A DNA stretch of 64,000 nt from JAWHQP01 sp032586195 (GTDB taxonomy: Bacteria > Pseudomonadota > Gammaproteobacteria > Enterobacterales > Pasteurellaceae): contig JAWHQP010000001.1 in NCBI GenBank assembly GCA_032586195.1, positions 186,001 through 250,000 of the forward strand, read 5' to 3'. Under the pieces are notes generated by a model. That model made no database searches. It was not told where the DNA came from and saw only the letters and a program-made list of their open reading frames with translations. The position numbers and the translations under genes were made by a program. Shown here piece by piece: positions 18,631 to 27,367 of the stretch (position 1 is the first letter of the stretch; every line of letters begins with the position of its first letter).

Positions 18631-19167
18631 ATGCTGAATTATTTAAAATCATTATCTATCGGACGCGGCGGCTGGGCTCTGCTGGCGTTCTCGGCGTTAG
18701 TGCTGGAACTGACGGCGCTGTATTTTCAGCACGGTATGGGGTTAAATCTTTGTGTAATGTGTGTTTATGAACGGGTGGCGTTATGGGGTATTTTCTTCGC
18801 CGGCATTATCGGTATTGTTGCTCCAAGAATCTGGGTGTTCCGTTTTCTCGCCCTTATTATTGGATTGGGGAGTGCGGTAAAAGGTTTGTCGCTGGCAATC
18901 AAACATGTGGATTACCAACTTAATCCCGCCCCTTGGAATCAATGTGCTTATTTAGCCGAATTCCCCGATACCTTGCCGTTAGATAAATGGTTTCCGGCTA
19001 TGTTTAATCCGACCGGTTCCTGCAGCGATATCGTATGGAGTTTCCTCGGTTTATCCATGGCACAATGGATTGTGGTCATGTTTGCATTTTATAGCCTTTT
19101 GCTTTGCTTGCTTCTAATCAGCCAGGTAAAACGCAGCCGACCTAAACAACGCGCGTTATTCCGTTAA
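18631..19167 (+). CDS. dsbB: Disulfide bond formation protein B
   Basis: Inner-membrane protein that re-oxidises DsbA and passes electrons to quinones. It has 178 residues and four membrane segments. Both periplasmic cysteine pairs are present: Cys41/Cys44 in LCVMCVYER, and Cys105 (NQCAY) with Cys131 (GSCSD). It is probably co-transcribed with nhaB and ends at a symmetrical terminator. Confidence 0.96.
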   Translation: MLNYLKSLSIGRGGWALLAFSALVLELTALYFQHGMGLNLCVMCVYERVALWGIFFAGIIGIVAPRIWVFRFLALIIGLGSAVKGLSLAIKHVDYQLNPAPWNQCAYLAEFPDTLPLDKWFPAMFNPTGSCSDIVWSFLGLSMAQWIVVMFAFYSLLLCLLLISQVKRSRPKQRALFR

Positions 19168-19178
19168 TATCTTTGCTG

Positions 19179-19204
19179 AAATGCCCTTCGCTTGAAGGGC
19201 ATTT
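19179..19204. terminator. Bidirectional terminator between dsbB and the PerM-like gene
   Basis: A perfect 11-base inverted repeat, AAATGCCCTTC / GAAGGGCATTT with a GCTT loop. It lies between two convergent genes, so it can stop transcription from both sides. Confidence 0.7.
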
Positions 19205-19221
19205 AGATATCTTAATCGTGG

Positions 19222-20268
19222 CTACTTTTTCTCATCGATATCGCCCAACAGTACGGCATAACGTCTGGCGCTCGGGTTGGATTGTAAAATTATCTTTAAC
19301 GCCATCGTAAGCGGTACCGAAAGCAACATTCCTACCGTGCCTAATAACCAGCCCCAGAACAGCAAGGACATAAACACCACCAGGGTCGAAAGCCCTAACG
19401 TACGCCCCATCAAGCGCGGTTCAATCACGTTGCCGATGACCATGTTAATTATGATCACGCCCACGGTTACGCCTAATCCGACGGAAAAACCATTGAGCAA
19501 TAACGCCTGCACAATGATGGGAATAGCCGCAATAATAGAGCCGATATTAGGAATATAGTTAAACAAAAAGCTTAATGTCGCCCACAATACGGCATATTGC
19601 ACGCCGAACAGTTCCAACAGCCCCCAGATACAAACCGCGGTCAGCAGGCTGACAAAGGTTTTTACGCCCAAATAACTGATTACGCCTTGCAGAATGCGAT
19701 CAATGTGCTGTTCTTCCGCCCCGGTTTCTTTATCGTCGCGGCTAAAGGCGATGACGATCTTACGTTTTGCCGTAGGCGCCTCCAGTAACATAAATATCAC
19801 CACAAGTATCAGAACGAAGGCGTTGGATACGACATTGGAGAAACTCAGCAGTAGCCGGCTCATAAAATTCATAATTGAGCTGGGATCCAAATGTTTCAGT
19901 ATAGTTTCGCGCTGAACACTGAAAGGAATGTGAAAACGTTGTGCCAACGCCGTAATATCGTTTAAGCGTTCGACCAGCAGAAGTTTATACTGCGGTATGG
20001 AAGCGGTGAATTCGGTGATCGAACTGTTAATCAGACCGATTAGAAAAAAGAAAATCAGCAGGATCAACAGAAACAGCAGACTGAGCGCCACCGGGTGCGG
20101 CACTTTGCGCCGGGTCATAAATTTAATGATGGGTGAACAAATAATGGCGATAAATAATGACAACAAAAACGGCACAACGATTTCGCTTGCCATTTTCACA
20201 CCTGCCAGAATAATCACCATTGCGGCCGTTCCGATGAGAAACGGCGTAAGGGAATAATTATGTTTCAT
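19222..20268 (-). CDS. AI-2E/PerM family permease-like membrane protein
   Basis: Inner-membrane protein of 348 residues in the AI-2E transporter (TqsA/PerM, UPF0118) family, with about eight membrane segments. The conserved C-terminal block NMVIGNVIEPRLMGRTLGLS is intact. Members have been linked to autoinducer-2 export or to ion antiport; the substrate here is unknown. It lies 63 bases downstream of glnB, and the order mogA-glnB-this gene also occurs in H. influenzae. luxS is also in the window, but that alone is not evidence for AI-2 export. Confidence 0.85.
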   Translation of the reverse strand: MKHNYSLTPFLIGTAAMVIILAGVKMASEIVVPFLLSLFIAIICSPIIKFMTRRKVPHPVALSLLFLLILLIFFFLIGLINSSITEFTASIPQYKLLLVERLNDITALAQRFHIPFSVQRETILKHLDPSSIMNFMSRLLLSFSNVVSNAFVLILVVIFMLLEAPTAKRKIVIAFSRDDKETGAEEQHIDRILQGVISYLGVKTFVSLLTAVCIWGLLELFGVQYAVLWATLSFLFNYIPNIGSIIAAIPIIVQALLLNGFSVGLGVTVGVIIINMVIGNVIEPRLMGRTLGLSTLVVFMSLLFWGWLLGTVGMLLSVPLTMALKIILQSNPSARRYAVLLGDIDEKK

Positions 20269-20331
20269 CGTTCTGAATTAAATATTGTGGTTAAAGTGCG
20301 GTGCTGTTTTTTCGAGTTTTGCACGTTTCGT

Positions 20332-20670
20332 TTAGATCGCGTCCTCGTTTTCTTCGCCCGTGCGGATGCGGATCACACGTTCCACATCATAAACGAAAAT
20401 TTTACCGTCGCCGATTTTGCCGGTCTGAGCCGTATCCATAATCGCTTCAATGCATTGTTCCACCTGTTCGTCAACGACAATAATTTCCAACTTCACCTTC
20501 GGCAGAAAATCCACCATGTATTCCGCTCCGCGATATAATTCCGTATGCCCTTTTTGGCGGCCGAAACCGCGCACTTCGGTAACGGTCATGCCCGTAATGC
20601 CGATGTCGGACAGACTTTCGCGCACATCATCTAATTTAAAGGGCTTAATGATAGCCTCGATTTTTTTCAT
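20332..20670 (-). CDS. glnB: Nitrogen regulatory protein P-II
   Basis: Small trimeric signalling protein (112 residues) that reports nitrogen and carbon status through 2-oxoglutarate, ATP and uridylylation. The T-loop with uridylylation site Tyr51 (ELYRGAEYMVDFLPK) is intact, as is the C-terminal signature GKIGDGKIFVYDVERVIRIR. It starts 11 bases after mogA, so the two are probably co-transcribed. No amtB is adjacent. Confidence 0.96.
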   Translation of the reverse strand: MKKIEAIIKPFKLDDVRESLSDIGITGMTVTEVRGFGRQKGHTELYRGAEYMVDFLPKVKLEIIVVDEQVEQCIEAIMDTAQTGKIGDGKIFVYDVERVIRIRTGEENEDAI

Positions 20671-20681
20671 AATAAATTCCT

Positions 20682-21260
20682 CTATGTACGTCTGGCGGAT
20701 TTGGGACGAAAGCTTTCGATTACCGCAGGATGGGTATCAATATAAATACCGTTAATCAGCTGCAGGCAATAAGGTACGGCGGCAAAAATGCCTTTTACCA
20801 GCACCTTTCCTTCATCGTCTTTCACGCCTTCCAGCGTTTCTTTAATCGCCTTGGGCTGACCCGGCAAATTCAGAATCAAGCTCTCCTTGCGGATTACTCC
20901 CACTTGGCGGGAAAGAATGGCGGTCGGCACAAAATGCAGGCTGATCTGACGCATTTGTTCGCCGAATCCCGACATTTCACGATCCGCCACCGCCAGCGTC
21001 GCATCCGGAGTGACATCGCGTTTGGCGGGGCCCGTACCGCCGGTGGTTAACACCAGATGGCAGCGATGAACGTCCACCAGATCAATCAGAGTTTGTTCGA
21101 TTTGAGCCCGCTCATCCGGAATTAAACGGGTTTCCAGTTCAAACGGATCGCTTAACGCTTGCGCCAGCCAGTGTTGCAATGCGGGAATCCCCTGATCCTG
21201 ATAAACCCCTTGCGAGGCACGATCGGATACCGAAACCAGTCCGATTTTTAGTATTGTCAT
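20682..21260 (-). CDS. mogA: Molybdopterin adenylyltransferase
   Basis: Adenylates molybdopterin before molybdenum insertion. It has 192 residues; the substrate-binding motif TTGGTGPAKRDVTPDAT (about 72-88) and GQPKAIKE are present. Its product is needed by the DMSO reductase encoded at 36797-40662. First gene of a two-gene unit with glnB. Confidence 0.95.
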   Translation of the reverse strand: MTILKIGLVSVSDRASQGVYQDQGIPALQHWLAQALSDPFELETRLIPDERAQIEQTLIDLVDVHRCHLVLTTGGTGPAKRDVTPDATLAVADREMSGFGEQMRQISLHFVPTAILSRQVGVIRKESLILNLPGQPKAIKETLEGVKDDEGKVLVKGIFAAVPYCLQLINGIYIDTHPAVIESFRPKSARRT

Positions 21261-21316
21261 AGTTGTCCTTAAAAGGTAGAAAACGCTAAATTATAGCACC
21301 GCACTTTGACGGTTCA

Positions 21317-23173
21317 TCAAAACGGAAATAACACCGGCACCAAAAATACCGTGACCAGCATGACCAAAATGGTAAAAGGCACGCCGATTTTAATGAAGTC
21401 ACTGAATTTATAACCGCCCGGCCCCAGCACCATAGTATTCACGGGCGAGGAAATCGGCGTCATAAAGGCGGCAGAGGCGGCGACGGCAACGGTCATGGCA
21501 AAAGGCACCGGCGATAAACCCAGTTGGTGAGCCATGGTGATCGCGATAGGGGCCATTAAGATGGCTGTTGCCGTGTTGGAAATAAATAATCCTACCACCG
21601 CAGTTAAAATAAACAGACTGATTAAAATCCAGTGTTTGCCTTGTCCGCCCACAAAGTGCAGCATTTGGTCGGCAATCAGGGTTACGCCACCCGTTTTTTG
21701 CAGGGCGATGGAAAAAGGCATCATGCCGATAATCAGAATCAGACTGGCCCAATGAATACTGTCGTAGGCGCTCTTCGCATCCACGCAGCGGAATTTCGCC
21801 AGCATCAGACAGGCAATGAGCGCGGCGAGGACGTTCGGTACAATGCCCGTTACCATTAACACCACCATGGTCAGCACGGAAAAAACAGCGTGCGGAGCCT
21901 GACTGCGGGCCGGCACGGCGCTGTCGATTTCACTCGGATAATTCAGTACGAAGAAATCCTTGCTTTTATCCCGCAGTTGGCGGATAAGTTTCCAGTCGCC
22001 GATGACTAGAATCTGGTCGCCCAAGCGATATTGTTCTTCCATCAAATAGCCCGTGAGAATTTCATTACCGCGTTTAATGCCCACCACATTTAAACCATAG
22101 ATGGAACGAAACCGCAGCTCGGCGGCACTCCGCCCGATAGCGTTGCTGTCCGGAATAGGGGTGATTTCCGCCATACCGATGGATTTCGCCTGTTCGCGGA
22201 AGTTGATGGCTCGAATAACAGTCGGTTCTAAATGGTAAGTGGCGCAGAATTCGTCTAAATTTAAATCGGGGTTGCTGATGTCAATCAGCAGAATGTCTTT
22301 TTCCCTGATTTCCATTTTACCCAGGGACGCCGCGAGAAAAACCGGTCGAAAATGCTTCCAGCGTTCAATCGCCAAGATATTTAGACCGTGATTGGAACGC
22401 AAATGCAGCTCTTCAATTACCTTGCCGATAAAGGGCGAACCCGGGCGAACCACAAAGCGTTTGGTACGATCGTGCAGATGGTATTCGGCGATCAGATCTT
22501 CCATGCTGTCCTGACTGATTTCCTCACCGACTTTTTCATCGTCGCCGGAAAGCCAGCGGCGGGCAATCAGCATATAGAAAATGCCTACCGCCAGCACCGC
22601 GATACCGATCGGGGTGAAAGAGAAAAAGCTAAAATTGAATTGGGATGTCCGTATTAATTCGGAATTGACCACCAGATTCGGGGCCGTGGCAATCAGCGTC
22701 ATCATGCCGCTGATTAGGCCCGCTATGCTGAGCGGCATCATCAGGCGTTTCGGCGAAATCCGCATGCGTTGGCAAATCACCAGCACTACGGGGATAAAAA
22801 TCGCTACCACGCCGGTGGAACTCATGAACGAACCCAGTCCCGCCACGGCCAGCATTAATAATACCAGCACGCGGATTTCGCTGTTGTAAGAAGCTTTCAT
22901 CAACCATTCGCTCACCTGATAGGCGACACCTGTCCGCACTAGCCCCTCGCCTACAATAAACAGCAGCGCAATCAGTATAACGTTGGGATCACTAAAGCCC
23001 GCGAACACTTCATCCACGCTAAGAATGCCGCTCAGGGCAAACAGCAGCAGTACCAGCAATGCAACTACATCCATCCGCATTTTATTGCGGACGAACAGCA
23101 CAATCGCCAAGAATAATAAAGCGAGCACCCAAAATAACGGTTTGTTTGCCCAAGTCAGCCATTGCTCATGCAT
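21317..23173 (-). CDS. SLC13/DASS-family permease with paired TrkA-C domains
   Basis: A 618-residue inner-membrane carrier. Two halves of about six membrane segments each flank a soluble centre (about residues 220-400) with two TrkA-C (RCK_C) regulatory domains. It resembles E. coli YfbS and the H. influenzae equivalent. SNTATAILMAPIAI and AAFMTPISSPVNTMVLGPGGY are family blocks of the divalent anion:sodium symporters. ATG 23173 follows GGGAGG; the frame extends to a TTG at 23188 that overlaps this site. The substrate is unknown (sulfate or dicarboxylate are possibilities). Confidence 0.85.
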   Translation of the reverse strand: MHEQWLTWANKPLFWVLALLFLAIVLFVRNKMRMDVVALLVLLLFALSGILSVDEVFAGFSDPNVILIALLFIVGEGLVRTGVAYQVSEWLMKASYNSEIRVLVLLMLAVAGLGSFMSSTGVVAIFIPVVLVICQRMRISPKRLMMPLSIAGLISGMMTLIATAPNLVVNSELIRTSQFNFSFFSFTPIGIAVLAVGIFYMLIARRWLSGDDEKVGEEISQDSMEDLIAEYHLHDRTKRFVVRPGSPFIGKVIEELHLRSNHGLNILAIERWKHFRPVFLAASLGKMEIREKDILLIDISNPDLNLDEFCATYHLEPTVIRAINFREQAKSIGMAEITPIPDSNAIGRSAAELRFRSIYGLNVVGIKRGNEILTGYLMEEQYRLGDQILVIGDWKLIRQLRDKSKDFFVLNYPSEIDSAVPARSQAPHAVFSVLTMVVLMVTGIVPNVLAALIACLMLAKFRCVDAKSAYDSIHWASLILIIGMMPFSIALQKTGGVTLIADQMLHFVGGQGKHWILISLFILTAVVGLFISNTATAILMAPIAITMAHQLGLSPVPFAMTVAVAASAAFMTPISSPVNTMVLGPGGYKFSDFIKIGVPFTILVMLVTVFLVPVLFPF

Positions 23174-23203
23174 GGAATTCCCTCCCAACGGTAATTTATG
23201 CCA

Positions 23204-23800
23204 TTATAATTGTTCTAATCGGTTTCTAACAGGGGCGAAGCTGCGGCGATGTTGCGGTAACACGCCGAATTCGGCTAACTTTTCCAAGTGTAGTTTAGTC
23301 GGATAGCCCTTGTGTTTGGCAAACGCATATTGCGGATACAGTTTATCCAGTTCTATCATTTCCTGATCACGCGCCACCTTGGCAAGAATGGAGGCCGCAC
23401 TGATTTCCGCCACCTTGCTGTCCCCTTTCACTACGGCTTGAGCGGGCATGTCCAAGGAAGGAACACGATTGCCGTCCACCAGCACAAAGTGCGGTGTTAT
23501 TTTCAGCCGATTTACCGCCCGCTGCATGGCCAACATGGTGGCGTGCAGAATGTTCAGCCGGTCAATTTCTTCCGGTTCGGCGCGTCCTAACGCCCAGGCC
23601 AGCGCTTTCCGTTTAATTTCTTCCGCCAGCAGCAGGCGTTTTTTCTCCGACAGTTTTTTGCTGTCCGCCAGGCCTTCGATCGGATTGGTGGGATCTAGAA
23701 TCACCGCCGCGGTTACTACCGCTCCGATTAACGGTCCGCGTCCCACTTCATCCACACCGGCGATAAGCCGAATTCCTGCCGGGTAAACAAATTCAGTCAT
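23204..23800 (-). CDS. rnhB: Ribonuclease HII
   Basis: Removes ribonucleotides from DNA and degrades RNA/DNA hybrids. It has 198 residues. The catalytic acidic pair Asp17-Glu18 is in GVDEVGRGPLIGAV, with further acidic residues in LVDGN and the conserved HKGYPTK loop. Its start overlaps the lpxB stop by 4 bases (ATGA), so the two are translationally coupled, an order also seen in H. influenzae. Confidence 0.96.
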   Translation of the reverse strand: MTEFVYPAGIRLIAGVDEVGRGPLIGAVVTAAVILDPTNPIEGLADSKKLSEKKRLLLAEEIKRKALAWALGRAEPEEIDRLNILHATMLAMQRAVNRLKITPHFVLVDGNRVPSLDMPAQAVVKGDSKVAEISAASILAKVARDQEMIELDKLYPQYAFAKHKGYPTKLHLEKLAEFGVLPQHRRSFAPVRNRLEQL

Positions 23801-24975
23801 ATCCGATCCTCCAGTAGATCAATGACGGCCTGAGCGGCCTGTTGATCCGCGTTACATTGAATGAGCCGGTGCAGTTCAGTAAAGCGTTGGATCAAAACGC
23901 CTTTTTTCAGCACCGCACTTTCACTGCGATCAAGGTAAACTGATAATTTTTCCGCCAGTTTTTCCGGCTCGCATTCTTCCTGAATCATTTCAGGTACCAA
24001 CATTTCATCGGCAATCAGATTCGGCAAGGAAATATACTTGGTTTTCACCAAACGTTTGGCCAGCCAGTAAGTGAAGGGTTTCATGCGATAGCCTACCACC
24101 ATGGGCGATTTGCACAGCATACATTCCAGTGCCGCCGTGCCCGACGCCAGCAAGGTTGCTTCCGCTGCTTGCATAGCCTGACGGGCTTTACCGTCCAGTT
24201 CGATTAACGTCAAATCGGGCGCGACGCGGGCCTTAATCGCGTCGAATTGCTGACGACGTTTTTCATTAACCAGCGGCACAAGGAATCGGATGTCGGGATA
24301 TTGCTGTTTGATTAAGCGGGCGGTACGCAGAAAAACGTCAGTCAAAAATTCCACTTCCGAGCCACGGCTGCCCACCAGAATAGCCATATAACGCTGCTGC
24401 GGATCAATCCCCAGCGCGGCACAGGCTTCGGCCCGATTGGGTTTGAGCGGAATCGCGTCCGCCATGGTATGCCCGATAAAACGGCACGGTACGTTAAAGC
24501 GATCGTAAAAGGCTTTCTCAAAGGGTAAAAATGCCAGTACGAGATTGGTGGCCTTGGCGATTTTATGGATACGGTTCTGCCGCCATGCCCATACGGACGG
24601 GCTGACATAATGAATGGTTTTAATACCCGCCGCTTTCAGTTTTGCTTCCACATGCAGATTGAATTCGGGCGAATCGATACCGATAAAAATAGCAGGCTTT
24701 TGCGCCAGCAGGGCCTGTACCACCTGTCTGCGGATTTTCAGTAATCGAGGCAGGTGTTTGACAATTTCCGCCAGGCCCATCACCGCGATTTCATCCATAT
24801 CTACCAGTGTTTCGCACCCTTCCGCCAGCATCTGCTTGCCCGCGATGCCGATAAAACGGGCGTTCGGATATTGTATCTTCAGGGCGCGTATCAGCCCCGC
24901 CCCTAGAATATCCCCCGACACTTCACCTGCAACAAGGGCAATGGTGGGCGCGGATTGAGTAAGATGTTGTGACAT
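23797..24975 (-). CDS. lpxB: Lipid-A-disaccharide synthase
   Basis: Glycosyltransferase (GT19) joining the two glucosamine units of lipid A. It has 392 residues, the usual length. ALVAGEVSGDILGAGLI at the N-terminus, SPSVWAWRQNRI near residue 125 and LVGSRGSEVEFL near 205 are family signatures. Followed by rnhB with a 4-base overlap. Confidence 0.96.
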   Translation of the reverse strand: MSQHLTQSAPTIALVAGEVSGDILGAGLIRALKIQYPNARFIGIAGKQMLAEGCETLVDMDEIAVMGLAEIVKHLPRLLKIRRQVVQALLAQKPAIFIGIDSPEFNLHVEAKLKAAGIKTIHYVSPSVWAWRQNRIHKIAKATNLVLAFLPFEKAFYDRFNVPCRFIGHTMADAIPLKPNRAEACAALGIDPQQRYMAILVGSRGSEVEFLTDVFLRTARLIKQQYPDIRFLVPLVNEKRRQQFDAIKARVAPDLTLIELDGKARQAMQAAEATLLASGTAALECMLCKSPMVVGYRMKPFTYWLAKRLVKTKYISLPNLIADEMLVPEMIQEECEPEKLAEKLSVYLDRSESAVLKKGVLIQRFTELHRLIQCNADQQAAQAVIDLLEDRI

Positions 24976-25101
24976 AAATATTGTTTAAGCTTAAGTTGAA
25001 AAAAATCGAAAAAACAGCACCGCACTTTGTGGTCGGCAGCGCATTATGTTGCTCCCGCTCGCGAAGAATGCTCGCAGAGCGAGAGGAAAGCATGGCATGC
25101 A

Positions 25102-26283
25102 TTAAAGCGTAACGGTAAGTTTGTTATACGCCCGTTGTGCTTTTTCCAGTGCCTTTTCTACCGAAATATCGCGGCTGAGCAGCACACCCAGGCGGCGATG
25201 GCCGTTGACTTCGCCCTTGCCGAATAAGCGGATATCGGTGTTCGGCTCGGCCAATACTTGTTCAAGGTTACCGAATTGCACATTCTGCGAGCAGCCTTCC
25301 ACTACAATAGCTTTCGAGGCGGCCGGACTGATGAGCTCAATATTCGGAATCGGCAAGCCTAAAATCGCCCGCGCGTGCAGCGCGAATTCGGAGAGTTCCT
25401 GCGAAATCAAGGTCACCATGCCGGTATCGTGCGGACGCGGTGATACTTCATTAAAAATTACCTCATCTCCGCAGACAAACATTTCCACTCCGAAAATACC
25501 ACGACCACCCAAAGCGGTGGTAATTTTTTCCGCTACCTGCTGCGCTTTTGCCAATGCCGGTGCGGACATGGCTTGCGGCTGCCAGGATTCGCGGTAGTCG
25601 CCGTTTTCCTGACGGTGACCGATAGGGGCGAGGAAAGATGTGCCGTTGATATGACGTACTGTCAGTAGGGTAATTTCATAGTCGAATTTTACAAAGCCTT
25701 CCACGATGACACGTCCGGCGCCCGCACGGCCGCCTTCCTGAGCGTAATCCCAGGCTTTCGGGATATCTTCAACAGACCTGATCACGCTTTGTCCGTGCCC
25801 GGAAGAAGACATAACCGGTTTCACCACGCAAGGCAGTCCGATGGCCAGCACCGCGGCTTGGAAATCCGCAACGTTATCTACAAATTGATATTTTGATGTC
25901 GGCAAACCTAGTTCTTCCGCCGCCAAACGACGGATGCCCTCACGGTTCATGGTAAGTTTAGTGGCTTTGGCGCTAGGCACCACATTAAAGCCTTCCCGTT
26001 CCAGTTCAATCAGTGTATCGGTGGCGATGGCTTCCACTTCCGGCACGATGTAATGCGGCTTTTCCTTTTCCACGATAGCCCGCAGCGCGGCGCCATCCAA
26101 CATGGAAACGGTATAAGCCCGATGGGCGACCTGTTGAGCCGGCGCGTTAGCGTAGCGATCCACAACGATCACTTCCACACCGAGGCGTTGCAGTTCAATT
26201 ACCACTTCTTTGCCAAGCTCACCGCCGCCGAGCAGCATCACTTTGGTGGCGTTCGGCGTTAATGCAGTACCTAGGGTAGTCAT
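25102..26283 (-). CDS. purT: Formate-dependent GAR transformylase (PurT)
   Basis: ATP-grasp enzyme that makes formyl-GAR from GAR, formate and ATP in purine synthesis. It has 393 residues. MLLGGGELGKEVVIE (substrate-binding), VKPVMSSSGHGQS (ATP lid) and FNEVSPRPHDTGMVT (metal-binding) are all present. It follows luxS on the same strand but is separated from it by a terminator at 26311-26342, so it is probably transcribed on its own. Confidence 0.97.
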   Translation of the reverse strand: MTTLGTALTPNATKVMLLGGGELGKEVVIELQRLGVEVIVVDRYANAPAQQVAHRAYTVSMLDGAALRAIVEKEKPHYIVPEVEAIATDTLIELEREGFNVVPSAKATKLTMNREGIRRLAAEELGLPTSKYQFVDNVADFQAAVLAIGLPCVVKPVMSSSGHGQSVIRSVEDIPKAWDYAQEGGRAGAGRVIVEGFVKFDYEITLLTVRHINGTSFLAPIGHRQENGDYRESWQPQAMSAPALAKAQQVAEKITTALGGRGIFGVEMFVCGDEVIFNEVSPRPHDTGMVTLISQELSEFALHARAILGLPIPNIELISPAASKAIVVEGCSQNVQFGNLEQVLAEPNTDIRLFGKGEVNGHRRLGVLLSRDISVEKALEKAQRAYNKLTVTL

Positions 26284-26310
26284 AAATGTTCCTTTTCAGT
26301 TTATAAAGAT

Positions 26311-26342
26311 TAAAAAATAAAAACAGGCACGCCTTGCGTGCC
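26311..26342 (-). terminator. Rho-independent terminator of luxS
   Basis: Minus strand: GGCACGC, AAG loop, GCGTGCC, then TGTTTTTATTTTTTA. It begins 9 bases past the luxS stop. Confidence 0.8.
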
Positions 26343-26350
26343 TTCTTCAA

Positions 26351-26857
26351 TTAGGAATTCAATAAGGATTCATCCAACAATAAATCTTCGTTTTTATTGA
26401 TGCCGATGCCTTTATCGATCACATGCCGTGCGGTGCGGTGCGCGTCCTCGAGAGAATGTTCGGTGTAGGTACCGCATTGGTAGATATTTAATTCCGGAAT
26501 CTTCGCCTGATCTTTCACCGTCAGCACGTCATGCATCGCCGCCAGCCAAGCATCCGCAACCTGCTGCTCGGTCGGTGTGCCGATCAGCGACATATAAAAG
26601 CCCGTGCGGCAGCCCATTGGTGAAATGTCAATTATTTCCACGCTATCGCTGTTCAGATGTTCGCGCATAAAGCCGGCAAACAGATGTTCCAAAGTATGAA
26701 TGCCTTTCGGTGATAAAATCTCTTTATTTGGTGTGCAGAAACGTAAATCAAACACGGTAATATGATCACCTTTCGGTGTCTGCATGGTTTTAGCGATACG
26801 CACCGCAGGGGCGCGCATGCGGGTATGATCCACTTTAAAGCTATCAAGTAATGGCAT
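26351..26857 (-). CDS. luxS: S-ribosylhomocysteine lyase (AI-2 synthase)
   Basis: Cleaves S-ribosylhomocysteine to homocysteine and DPD, the precursor of autoinducer-2. It has 168 residues. The metal ligands His54 and His58 (HTLEH) and Cys128 (QCGTY) are present, as is the catalytic Cys83 in GCRTGFY. ATG 26857 is preceded by AAGGAGCAATATTT, a good ribosome binding site. The 5' untranslated region is overlapped on the other strand by the candidate small RNA unit at 26894-27011. Confidence 0.97.
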   Translation of the reverse strand: MPLLDSFKVDHTRMRAPAVRIAKTMQTPKGDHITVFDLRFCTPNKEILSPKGIHTLEHLFAGFMREHLNSDSVEIIDISPMGCRTGFYMSLIGTPTEQQVADAWLAAMHDVLTVKDQAKIPELNIYQCGTYTEHSLEDAHRTARHVIDKGIGINKNEDLLLDESLLNS

Positions 26858-26893
26858 AAATATTGCTCCTTTTGATAAATTTCATAAAACTTT

Positions 26894-26921
26894 TGAACTT
26901 TTTATTCGGTTTTAAGTCTCA
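26894..26921 (+). promoter_or_regulatory. Sigma-E-like promoter divergent from luxS
   Basis: TGAACTT at 26894-26900, a 15-base spacer, then GTCTCA at 26916-26921. This agrees well with the extracytoplasmic sigma factor RpoE consensus (GGAACTT, about 15-16 bases, GTCTAA/TCnnA). Transcription would start near 26928. There is no protein-coding gene downstream on this strand before the terminator at 26984-27011. Confidence 0.5.
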
Positions 26922-26927
26922 TAATAT

Positions 26928-27011
26928 AGCAACTTGCAGTTGTGCTTAATAATAACAAAAATTGGTTCCTTAGGTTATATTTCCCGCCCTTCTCAGAAGG
27001 GCGGTTTTTTT
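26928..27011 (+). ncRNA. Candidate small RNA in the micA position, divergent from luxS
   Basis: Predicted transcript of about 84 nt. It has a small 5' hairpin (CAACT, TGC, AGTTG), an A/U-rich single-stranded stretch with CCTTAGG that could pair with a ribosome binding site, and a strong 3' terminator (CCGCCCTTCT / AGAAGGGCGG with seven Ts at 26984-27011). This has the architecture of an Hfq-binding small RNA. In E. coli the sigma-E-dependent small RNA MicA lies at exactly this place, opposite luxS, with yqaA and yqaB further on. The sequence is not recognisably MicA, so relation is inferred only from position and promoter type. The 5' end is approximate. Confidence 0.5.
26984..27011 (+). terminator. 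Strong orphan rho-independent terminator, plus strand
   Basis: A ten-base GC-rich stem, CCGCCCTTCT / AGAAGGGCGG overlapping in a tight CAG loop, followed by TTTTTTT. There is no T run in the other direction, so it serves plus-strand transcription. No plus-strand gene lies upstream within this intergenic region. Confidence 0.8.
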
Positions 27012-27239
27012 ATGCCCGACGCCGGCTATTTTACACGCTTTCCTTTTGGCGTTAAATCAGAATTTCCGCGCAATGTTTTTCAGCGCTGTTCGGGATAAAC
27101 GTCAAAACTCTGCAAAACAGCACCGCACTTTTAAAAATAGCACAATGGAAGATAAAGTGAAATGCAGCGTGGGCTCTATCAAGAAAAATGAAATTTAAGG
27201 CAGGTGAGCGGTCCAGTCCGAACCAATCCGCCACCGCAC

Positions 27240-27352
27240 GGAAAAGCGCCCGCTAATCGCCTCGGCTTAGTAATGAAGCCGATTTCCGGATTTCAACAGC
27301 ACGGTTGAACCGATGAAGGCACTGATAAACATGAATCGGAGAACAGTGCCAT
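27240..27352 (-). pseudogene. Probable remnant of yqaA (DedA-like inner-membrane protein)
   Basis: Minus strand, reading from ATG 27352: MALFSD, then after a frame change FMFISAFIGSTVL, then stops. This resembles the N-terminus of YqaA-type proteins (a short hydrophobic start, FISAF, STxLPGNSE), but the LPGNSE motif is scrambled and no long frame follows. Position supports the idea: yqaA lies between luxS and the yqaB-like gene in relatives. The rest of the 27012-27367 gap has only a partial uptake sequence near 27120 and no gene I can recognise. Tentative. Confidence 0.35.
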
Positions 27353-27367
27353 GGTGGAATCTCGCGT

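Noticed and set aside
20260..20538. Plus-strand ORF across the glnB upstream/coding region
   Set aside because: Lies opposite glnB, which is unambiguous; no features of its own.
27052..27234. 60-codon minus-strand ORF (MADWFGLDRSPALNF...) in the luxS-maa gap
   Set aside because: No ribosome binding site and it crosses an uptake sequence; probably chance reading within decayed DNA.
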